DNA of 18,217 nucleotides from JAXGTD01 sp040775095 (GTDB lineage Bacteria; Pseudomonadota; Gammaproteobacteria; Chromatiales; Chromatiaceae), in the NCBI GenBank assembly GCA_040775095.1, contig JAXGTD010000090.1:1-18217 (forward strand), written 5' to 3'. The notes under the pieces were generated by a model. The model was not told the origin of the DNA. It made no database searches and worked only from the letters and a program-made list of their open reading frames with translations. Positions 1 to 5,409 of this stretch are shown here, one piece after another. A program made the translations under genes and the position numbers. Position 1 is the first letter of the stretch, and each line of letters opens with the position of its first letter.

Positions 1-25
1 GGAACCCAGCTCACGGGAGAATTGA

Positions 26-1423
26 ATGCGGATCAAGACACAGATCGCGACCCTGGTCGCGGTGACCGTCGTATCGGTGCTGGTTACGGGCGCCGTCGCG
101 GGCTTCGCGACCCATCTGGTCGCCGAAGCGATGCGCGGGCATCGCCCGATCCACCCGTTGATCGAGAACATCACCACACTGAGCACGCTCTCTGGAGACT
201 GGTTCCGCCGCCCCGGTGAACGCATCCAACAACCGTGGCACCTGGCCGCCACCGCGCTCGTTGACGACCTGGTACCCGCGCTGCAGGGGCAGGGCCAGCT
301 CACCCAACAAACCGGTGACGAGCTTTTGCGCGACCTGCACGGGGCCCACGACGCCTTTCACGAGGCCGTCACGCGCTTCGGCGAGAGCGGCAACCTCGAC
401 GATCCGTACTTCGAGATGATCAACGACCGCGTCAATCGACACCTCCAGCAGGCAATCAGCACCGTATACAGCGCATCACAGATCACCTTCGACCGGGTCG
501 CGCAAGACGTGCGCAGGTCCTACCTGCTGGTCGCCGGGGTCGTCGCGGCCGCGGTGCTGGTCAGCATCCTGGCTGGATTCTTCGTCGCACAACGCGTGAC
601 GCGGCGCCTGCGCGCACCGATGAGCGCGGTCGCATCGGCCGCCGCGGAGATGGCGGCCGCCGCCGAGCAGCAGCATCGCATCGCGATCCAACAGGCGGCA
701 TCGCTCAGCCAGACGACCAGCACCATGGACGAGCTCGCCACATCGGCGCGGCGCTCCAACGAGCAGGCCACGACGTCGCTGGCGACGCTCGAGACGCTTG
801 GCGCCGAGGCCCAGGACGGTGGGGAGCGTGCCGACGAGATGCTCCGCGAGATGGCGCGCCTGACGACGGAAGTGGGGGCGATCGACACCCAGATCCGACG
901 CGTCAGCGAGCAGAGCACCCAGATCGACACGGTCACCCTCGATGTCGCCGACCTCGCCGCCCAGACCAACCTGCTGGCATTGAACGCCGCGGTGGAGGCG
1001 GTGCGGGCCGGCGAGCACGGCCGGGGCTTCTCGGTGGTCGCCGAGGAGATCCGCAAGCTGGCCGACGAGAGCAAGAGGTCCGCCGCCCGCATCCGGGCAC
1101 TGGTCGCCGAGACACGGAAGGACGCCGAGGCGACTGTCGATGTCACCGAGGGCGGCATCAAGACCCTGCAGCACGCGGTCGAGGTGGTCGAGGGCTCCGG
1201 TGCGCTGTTCAAGCGGGTGCTGGCCGCGTTCGAGGGGATTGGCGAGCGGATGCAGCAGATCGCGTTGACGACGATGCAGCAGTCGCAGGCGATCGAGGAG
1301 GCGGTCACGGCGACGGAGACCATCAACGTCGGGGCACGCGAGGCCGTGACGGCGCTGGACCAGACCAAACGGGGCATCGAACAGCTACGCGACGTCGCCG
1401 AGCAGGCCAAGGCGATGGTCTAG
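26..1423 (+). CDS. Methyl-accepting chemotaxis protein, two-TM transducer
   Basis: This is a 465-aa chemoreceptor that would sense through a periplasmic domain and signal through a cytoplasmic coiled coil to a CheA/CheW complex. TM1 is at about residues 8-28, the periplasmic helical region at 30-164, and TM2 at about 166-188. The signalling hairpin tip is at about 310-347 (QTNLLALNAAVEAVRAGEHG, then GRGFSVVAEEIRKLAD), so the family identity is secure. The usual EAARAGE reads EAVRAGE here. No clear HAMP domain follows TM2; an Ala-rich helix (198-213) takes its place. There is no C-terminal NWETF-like pentapeptide for tethering CheR/CheB. The ATG at 26 is chosen because GGGAGA lies 5 nt upstream. 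A CheB-like gene follows on the same strand, but no cheA or cheW is in the window. The ligand cannot be told from the sequence. Confidence 0.93.
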   Translation: MRIKTQIATLVAVTVVSVLVTGAVAGFATHLVAEAMRGHRPIHPLIENITTLSTLSGDWFRRPGERIQQPWHLAATALVDDLVPALQGQGQLTQQTGDELLRDLHGAHDAFHEAVTRFGESGNLDDPYFEMINDRVNRHLQQAISTVYSASQITFDRVAQDVRRSYLLVAGVVAAAVLVSILAGFFVAQRVTRRLRAPMSAVASAAAEMAAAAEQQHRIAIQQAASLSQTTSTMDELATSARRSNEQATTSLATLETLGAEAQDGGERADEMLREMARLTTEVGAIDTQIRRVSEQSTQIDTVTLDVADLAAQTNLLALNAAVEAVRAGEHGRGFSVVAEEIRKLADESKRSAARIRALVAETRKDAEATVDVTEGGIKTLQHAVEVVEGSGALFKRVLAAFEGIGERMQQIALTTMQQSQAIEEAVTATETINVGAREAVTALDQTKRGIEQLRDVAEQAKAMV

Positions 1424-1461
1424 GAGACTGTCCGACTCAGGTTCTCGACGCGCTCGTACGT

Positions 1462-1477
1462 GAAATCGCGCGATTTC
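1462..1477. repeat. 16-bp perfect palindrome between chemoreceptor and cheB-like gene
   Basis: GAAATCGCGCGATTTC is its own reverse complement. It lies 38 nt after the chemoreceptor stop, within the roughly 150-nt gap before the CheB-like reading frame opens. It has no loop and no T-run, so it looks more like a protein-binding dyad than an intrinsic terminator. Its function is unknown. Confidence 0.5.
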
Positions 1478-1630
1478 GCCGAACGGAAAAACCGGTGCGT
1501 TGCACGTAGCGCGCCGATATTGGCCAATTATTGACCAAGGCTCATGCCTTTTCGGGGTATTGCGACCTAGATCAGACAGCCTTCTCGGAAAGAGGGTCCG
1601 GCACGCCGCCGCCCAATCCGCGTCATTCTG

Positions 1631-2698
1631 GTGGACGACTCGCCGCTGACCCTGCGGCTGCTGCAGCGCGGGCTGTCGGGCTTCGACGACATCGAGCTGG
1701 TCGGCACCGCGGCCGCTGGCCTCGACGCCCCCGGGCTCATCGCGCGAGCCCATCCCGACGTGATCTGTACCGACCTGCACATGCCCGGGCTGGATGGACT
1801 GGGCCTGGTGCGACGGGTCATGGCAACGACGCCAACGCCGATCATCGTCGTCAGCGTCGCCGTGACGGCGGACTACAACGATCCCGCAGGGCACTGTTTC
1901 GAGCTGCTTCGCGCGCGCACCGTCGACCTGTTCCTGAAGCCCCGCGCCGGATTTGCCGAGGGCGTATCGGAGGCCTACGCCGCGCTCGCGCGCAGGATGC
2001 GCGTGGCCGCGGATGTCTCGGTGTTCCGCCGTGCGCCAGGGGCCCGCACCACCCCGCCCGCGTCTTCCACCGGCAAAGGGACCCACGGGAGGCAGACACT
2101 GGCGCACCCGATCGACACTATCGCCATTGGCGCCTCCACCGGCGGACCGATGGCGCTGATGGAGATCGACTCGGCCCTGCCGGCCACGTTGCCGGTACCG
2201 CTGGTGGCGGTGCAGCATATCGCGATCGGTTTCCTCGACGGTCTGGTCGCCTGGCTCGACGCCGAGGCCGCCATTCGCGTGGAGGTCGCCAGCCCATTCG
2301 AGGCGGCCCGCCCGGGCAGCTTGCATGTTGCCCCCGAGGGGAGCCACCTGGCGCTGGACGCCAGTCACCGCGATGTCCGGTCGGACGGTCCCCAGCGTGG
2401 TGGCGGACATCGCCCCTCGGTGGATATGCTCTTCGAGAGCGTCGCGCAACAGTACGGGCCGCGCTGCCTCGCGGTGCTGCTCAGCGGGATGGGCCGCGAC
2501 GGCGCGACCGGCATGGGCGCGGTGCGTCGCCCCGGGGGTATCACCGTCGCCCAGGACGAGGCCAGCAGCCTGGTGTTCGGCATGCCCGGCCCCGCCACAC
2601 ATCACTCGCGGCTGATCCCGCCGACGGTTGCACGCACGTCGATACAGTCGTCCCCGCCCATCTCCAGTTCCCGGCAGACGCGGGGGCGCCGGGAATAG
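1631..2698 (+). CDS. cheB: CheB-type protein-glutamate methylesterase (REC + esterase), both ends apparently damaged
   Basis: The product would demethylate or deamidate chemoreceptors in the cytoplasm when phosphorylated. A receiver domain (residues 1-120) has the acidic pair at its start, phospho-acceptor D48 (CTDLHMPG) and K103. The esterase domain (about 160-320) keeps the full Ser-His-Asp triad: S169 in GASTGG, H196 in VAVQHI and D290 in GMGRDG. The start is a problem. GTG at 1631 cuts off receiver strand beta-1 (IRVILV is encoded just upstream, 1616-1633). The frame is open upstream only to a TAG at 1568, with no ATG, GTG or TTG in between; the next in-frame ATG, at 1544, lies beyond that stop. 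The C-terminus also departs from the family after FGMP (316-319) and reads through the opposite strand of the cysteine-cluster gene. The frame has no internal stop. It may be a recent pseudogene or may use a non-standard start. Confidence 0.75.
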   Translation: MDDSPLTLRLLQRGLSGFDDIELVGTAAAGLDAPGLIARAHPDVICTDLHMPGLDGLGLVRRVMATTPTPIIVVSVAVTADYNDPAGHCFELLRARTVDLFLKPRAGFAEGVSEAYAALARRMRVAADVSVFRRAPGARTTPPASSTGKGTHGRQTLAHPIDTIAIGASTGGPMALMEIDSALPATLPVPLVAVQHIAIGFLDGLVAWLDAEAAIRVEVASPFEAARPGSLHVAPEGSHLALDASHRDVRSDGPQRGGGHRPSVDMLFESVAQQYGPRCLAVLLSGMGRDGATGMGAVRRPGGITVAQDEASSLVFGMPGPATHHSRLIPPTVARTSIQSSPPISSSRQTRGRRE

Positions 2699-2910
2699 AT
2701 CCGGCAGCGCAGGCTGTCGCGATCCAGCGCCGCGCACCAGCCGTCATCGCAGCGCGCCATCACCCGCGCCCCCCACGCGTCGGTTGCCGTCAGGTGCGGC
2801 GGGATCCCCCTGTCGTCGAGCAACAACACCTCGAGGCGGCAACAGCAGGCGGCGCAGCGCTCGCAGTGGATCTCGCCGCTCGGCGCCACGCCATCCGGTT
2901 GGTTGGTCAT
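2602..2910 (-). CDS. YkgJ-family cysteine-cluster protein
   Basis: This is a 102-aa protein of the YkgJ type (small proteins thought to bind Zn or an Fe-S cluster; biochemical role unproven). Ten cysteines are present: C16-x2-C19-x2-CCC(22-24), C54, C59, C69, C79 and C89. The C-terminal part has the family's RCxIYxxRPxxC pattern (RCRIYSRRPRVC). The ATG at 2910 is preferred because the cysteine motif then begins near the N-terminus, as in the family. A GTG at 2997 would add 29 residues of low-complexity sequence, and neither start has a convincing Shine-Dalgarno site. The gene converges on, and overlaps by 97 nt, the divergent tail of the CheB-like frame. I read that overlap as the CheB-like frame running past its true end rather than as a designed overlap. 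Confidence 0.8.
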   Translation of the reverse strand: MTNQPDGVAPSGEIHCERCAACCCRLEVLLLDDRGIPPHLTATDAWGARVMARCDDGWCAALDRDSLRCRIYSRRPRVCRELEMGGDDCIDVRATVGGISRE

Positions 2911-3019
2911 CCCCACGGCCGCAACCGGACGCTCCCCGGGGCAGACGCCGCCGGCGGTCGTCGCGCCCCAGGTCCTTCCGTGATGGGCACGGGACACGCG
3001 GCCATCCGATCAGCAGTAT

Positions 3020-3036
3020 GGCCGGCGCAGCCGGCC
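3020..3036. repeat. GC-rich hairpin upstream of the cysteine-cluster gene
   Basis: GGCCGGC and GCCGGCC form a perfect 7-bp stem with a 3-nt loop (GCA). It lies in the divergent gap (2911-3233) between the cysteine-cluster gene and the DsrC-like gene, just beyond the alternative GTG start of the former. No T-run follows on either strand. Apart from this hairpin and the promoter at 3160-3188, I see no gene or clear signal in that gap. Confidence 0.4.
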
Positions 3037-3159
3037 GGGCGGTCAGCCGCCGTTTCCACTGTCATCCTCCCCCCAGAATGCGTCGCGACCCGGTCCGACC
3101 CGGCGGCTCCAAGCTGTTGCAGGGGCTTGACGCCGGATATCAGAGGGCTATAGTCGGAA

Positions 3160-3188
3160 TTGTATAGGATCTAATCGGCACATAGAAT
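3160..3188 (+). promoter_or_regulatory. Probable sigma70-type promoter of the DsrC-like gene
   Basis: TTGTAT (3160-3165) and TAGAAT (3183-3188) match the -35 and -10 boxes at 4/6 and 5/6 respectively, with an ideal 17-nt spacer. The expected transcription start is near 3195, about 39 nt before the ATG. This stretch is markedly AT-richer than its surroundings. A dyad overlaps the spacer and the start region. Confidence 0.6.
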
Positions 3189-3202
3189 CAGCTTATTAGA
3201 TC
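3168..3202. promoter_or_regulatory. Inverted repeat (operator candidate) in the DsrC-like promoter
   Basis: GATCTAAT (3168-3175) and ATTAGATC (3195-3202) are perfect 8-bp inverted arms. Their centres are 27 bp apart, roughly 2.5 helical turns. One arm lies in the -35/-10 spacer and the other at the predicted transcription start. That placement suits a repressor or a redox/sulfur-responsive regulator. No regulator gene for it is identified here. Confidence 0.5.
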
Positions 3203-3233
3203 AGACAACGAGCCAACCGGAGGCGACCGAGCC

Positions 3234-3578
3234 ATGAGCCAGACCACGACACAGCCGCGAGACCACTCCATCCATCGCCCGCTGCCCGTCGACAGCGACG
3301 GATTCCTGCTCGACCCCGAGCTCTGGGACGAGGACATGGCGTGCCTGATCGCCGCGATGGACGGCAACGGCACCCTCGAGCCGACGCACTGGTCGGTCAT
3401 CTACTACCTGCGCGAGCACTTCATGACCTACCACTCGCTGCCGCCGATCTCACAGGTCTGCCGCACGCACGACCTCGACAAGCACGCCATCCGCAAGCTC
3501 TTCGGCAGTTGCCGCCTGGCGTGGCGCACCGCGGGACTGCCAAACCCCGGCCAGGAGGCCCTCAGCTACATGAGCTGA
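3234..3578 (+). CDS. DsrC/TusE-family protein lacking both C-terminal-arm cysteines
   Basis: This is a 114-aa homologue of DsrC/TusE, the small sulfur-carrier proteins of dissimilatory sulfur metabolism and tRNA thiolation. The family pattern is visible: a DGFLLDPELWDEDMA region (22-36), LTEEHW-like LEPTHWSVIYYLREHF (48-63), a helix-turn-helix-like core (67-90) and the terminal WRTAGLPNPG (97-106). In DsrC the arm reads ACRFAGLPKPTGCV, with two redox cysteines. Here the upstream one is W97, and the penultimate one is missing because the chain ends in GQEALSYMS. The remaining cysteines (37, 76, 93) are not at the arm positions. It therefore cannot carry sulfur in the usual way and fits the cysteine-less, probably regulatory, DsrC-like group. 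GGAGG sits 10 nt upstream of the ATG. A thioredoxin-like gene follows. Confidence 0.88.
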   Translation: MSQTTTQPRDHSIHRPLPVDSDGFLLDPELWDEDMACLIAAMDGNGTLEPTHWSVIYYLREHFMTYHSLPPISQVCRTHDLDKHAIRKLFGSCRLAWRTAGLPNPGQEALSYMS

Positions 3579-3618
3579 GCCAACATGAGCCGAACGGGGC
3601 CGCCAGGGCTCGCCGCGA

Positions 3619-3678
3619 GACCCCGCGCGCGGCGCGGCCGCCCGCACCCGGTTGGCCGCCTGTGAATCGCGCGGGGTC
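3619..3678 (+). promoter_or_regulatory. Nested inverted repeat between DsrC-like and thioredoxin-like genes
   Basis: GACCCCGCGCG (3619-3629) and CGCGCGGGGTC (3668-3678) are perfect 11-bp arms. Inside them GCGGCC (3634-3639) pairs with GGCCGC (3654-3659). The whole element lies between the DsrC-like stop and the next gene, ending 11 nt before the upstream ATG of that gene. No T-run follows, so it is not a classical terminator. An attenuator, an mRNA-processing/stability element or a translation-blocking stem is possible. Confidence 0.5.
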
Positions 3679-3689
3679 GTCCCCACCCT

Positions 3690-4775
3690 ATGCCGACCGC
3701 TTCCAAACACAGGCTAGGTACTGTCGTCATGCAACCCGTTGGATTCCCACTCGCCGCACTCGTGCTGGGCAGTCTGTTTGCGGCGCCCGGCATCGCCGAT
3801 GAGGCCGCCCCTACCCCCGCCGCCGCCACTGGTAAGGTCACCGGCACAAAGGTCTCCCAGCACCCGGATTGGTTCAAGGAGAGCTTCCTCGACATTGCCG
3901 AAGACGTCAACGAGGCGGCCGGTGCGGACAAGCACGTGATCCTGTTCTTCGAGATGAACGGCTGCCCCTATTGCTACAAGATGCTCCGGGAAAACCTCGA
4001 GGGCGCGCCCTATCGCGACTTCATTCAGGCGAATTTCGATGTCATCGCGCTGAACGTCCGCGGTGACAGGGAGGTTGCGTTCGACGCCGACACCTCGGTC
4101 ACGGAGAAGGCGCTGGCCGAGCAGATCGGGGTGCGCTACACGCCCACCATCGTCTTCCTGAATCAGGACAACCGGCCGGTCGCGCGAATCGATGGCTACC
4201 GCAACGTCGAGGACTTCAAACAGGTCCTCGACTACGTCGCCGAGAAGGCCTACACGAGTCAAACCCTCGGCGCCTTTCTCGACGCGCGCAAGGGCACCGG
4301 CGGCTATCACTTCCGCGCCCACCCGCAGATCCAGAAGATTACCGACCTGAGCCAGGTCGGCGACAAACCGCTCGCGCTGCTGTTCGAGGATCGTGCCTGC
4401 GTGGCCTGCGACGCGCTCTACGACGGTCATCTGTCCGATCCCGAGGTCAATGCCGCGCTGCAGCGTTTCACCCTGGTCCGCCTCGACGACCTCTCCGAGG
4501 AACCCATCACCGCCCCGGATGGGACCCCGACCACGGCCAGGCAGCTCGCCGCCGATCTTGGCGTGACCTACCGCCCGACCCTGGTGCTGTTCGACCAGGG
4601 GAAGGAGATCGCCCGCATCGAGAGCATGCTCTATCGCTATCACTTCCTCGGGCTGCTCGAATACGTCGGCGAGCGTCAGTACCAGCGCTATCCGAGCTCT
4701 CCCTTCGACTACATCAATGCAAAAACGGCAAAGCTCACCGCGGCCGGCCAGGACGTCTCGATCTCCGACGAGTGA
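3690..4775 (+). CDS. Exported protein with two thioredoxin-like domains (SoxW-like)
   Basis: This is a 361-aa predicted periplasmic thiol-disulfide protein. A hydrophobic signal segment spans about residues 14-32 and ends in AAPGIADEA, with likely cleavage near 36. Domain 1 (about 55-190) has FFEMNGCPYCYKM (CPYC at 92-95) and cis-Pro YTPT (P152). Domain 2 (about 215-330) has CVAC at 237-240 and cis-Pro YRPT (P296). The first resembles SoxW/thioredoxin-related proteins (COG2143 type). Two redox-active folds in tandem suggest electron relay or dual substrate handling. The start is uncertain: ATG 3690 gives the signal peptide positive charges (KHR), while ATG 3729 has a weak AGG upstream but an uncharged n-region. 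It lies 111 nt behind the DsrC-like gene on the same strand, which suggests a shared role in sulfur or cysteine redox. The substrate is unknown. Confidence 0.88.
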   Translation: MPTASKHRLGTVVMQPVGFPLAALVLGSLFAAPGIADEAAPTPAAATGKVTGTKVSQHPDWFKESFLDIAEDVNEAAGADKHVILFFEMNGCPYCYKMLRENLEGAPYRDFIQANFDVIALNVRGDREVAFDADTSVTEKALAEQIGVRYTPTIVFLNQDNRPVARIDGYRNVEDFKQVLDYVAEKAYTSQTLGAFLDARKGTGGYHFRAHPQIQKITDLSQVGDKPLALLFEDRACVACDALYDGHLSDPEVNAALQRFTLVRLDDLSEEPITAPDGTPTTARQLAADLGVTYRPTLVLFDQGKEIARIESMLYRYHFLGLLEYVGERQYQRYPSSPFDYINAKTAKLTAAGQDVSISDE

Positions 4776-4818
4776 GCGGCCTGGTCCCCGGCATGGCAAC
4801 CGGCAGCCCGGCACTCCC

Positions 4819-5265
4819 TCATACCCCGGGCAGCCGCACGATGGTGAACCAGAAATCCTCCACCGTCCTGACCACCTTGATGAACTGATCGAAATCCACC
4901 GGCTTGGTGATGTAGCAGTTGGCGTGGAGGTCGTAGGTATTGAGGATGTCCTCGTCCGCGGTGGAGGTGGTCAGGACAACCACCGGGATGCGCCGGAGCT
5001 TCTTGTCTCCTTTGATCAGTCGCAGGGCCTCCCGACCGTCCAAACGCGGCAGGTTGAGGTCCAGCAGGATCAGGTCCGGGACAGGCGCATCCGCGTACTC
5101 GCCCTCTCTGAGCAGGAACGCCATGGCCTGCACGCCATCCTCGACGACATAGAGATGATTGACCAGCTTGCTCTCCTTGAGCGCCTCCCGGGTCAGGCGC
5201 ACGTCGCCGGGATTGTCTTCCACGAGCAGGATCTCCGCCGGCATCGGCAGGACTGGATCGGTCAC
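4819..5265 (-). CDS. Single-domain response regulator, Rcp1-like
   Basis: This is a 148-aa stand-alone receiver without an output domain. Receiver landmarks are ILLVEDNPGD (12-21; acidic pair E16/D17), phospho-acceptor D69 in LILLDLNLP, the T99/T100 switch in VVLTTS, and K121 in ITKP. The EDNPGD start, and the roughly 145-residue length, are typical of the Rcp1-type regulators that pair with phytochrome-like kinases. The GTG at 5265 is chosen because GAGGAG lies 9 nt upstream. ATG 5340 would add an Ala-rich tail with no ribosome site, and ATG 5244 has none either. It follows the HAMP histidine kinase by 144 nt on the same strand and is its likely partner. It ends 43 nt from the convergent thioredoxin-like gene, with no clear terminator between. 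Confidence 0.9.
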   Translation of the reverse strand: MTDPVLPMPAEILLVEDNPGDVRLTREALKESKLVNHLYVVEDGVQAMAFLLREGEYADAPVPDLILLDLNLPRLDGREALRLIKGDKKLRRIPVVVLTTSTADEDILNTYDLHANCYITKPVDFDQFIKVVRTVEDFWFTIVRLPGV

Positions 5266-5300
5266 GTTTGCGTACTCCTCGAGGGCAACACCGACACTTA

Positions 5301-5324
5301 CCAACGCACTCGCCAACGCACTCG
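5301..5324. repeat. 12-bp direct tandem repeat upstream of the response regulator
   Basis: CCAACGCACTCG occurs twice head to tail (5301-5312 and 5313-5324), just upstream of the regulator's GAGGAG site. The unit length is a multiple of three, but I judge the stretch non-coding. It could be replication slippage or a regulatory site. Confidence 0.5.
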
Positions 5325-5377
5325 CGAGTAGAGTCACCATTCAATAATTGGCCACCTGGTCTGGCGACGATTTCGGC

Positions 5378-5391
5378 CACGAGCGCTCGTG
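5378..5391. repeat. 14-bp perfect palindrome in the kinase-regulator gap
   Basis: CACGAGCGCTCGTG lies 18 nt after the kinase stop (reading leftward) and more than 100 nt before the regulator's start. It could be an operator for separate control of the regulator, or a weak hairpin that lowers downstream expression. No T-run adjoins it. Confidence 0.45.
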
Positions 5392-5409
5392 ACCCGACCA
5401 ACGCTACGC

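Noticed and set aside
1531..3153. Long + strand frame of 540 codons across the CheB-like and cysteine-cluster genes
   Set aside because: It is a shifted frame of GC-rich coding DNA. The composition is Arg/Pro/Ala-rich and there is no recognisable domain, whereas the frame beside it encodes the full CheB triad.
5266..5340. Upstream ATG start for the Rcp1-like regulator at 5340
   Set aside because: The added 25 residues are Ala/Leu/Val-rich, come from a tandem repeat and have no ribosome site. GTG 5265 has GAGGAG at 9 nt.
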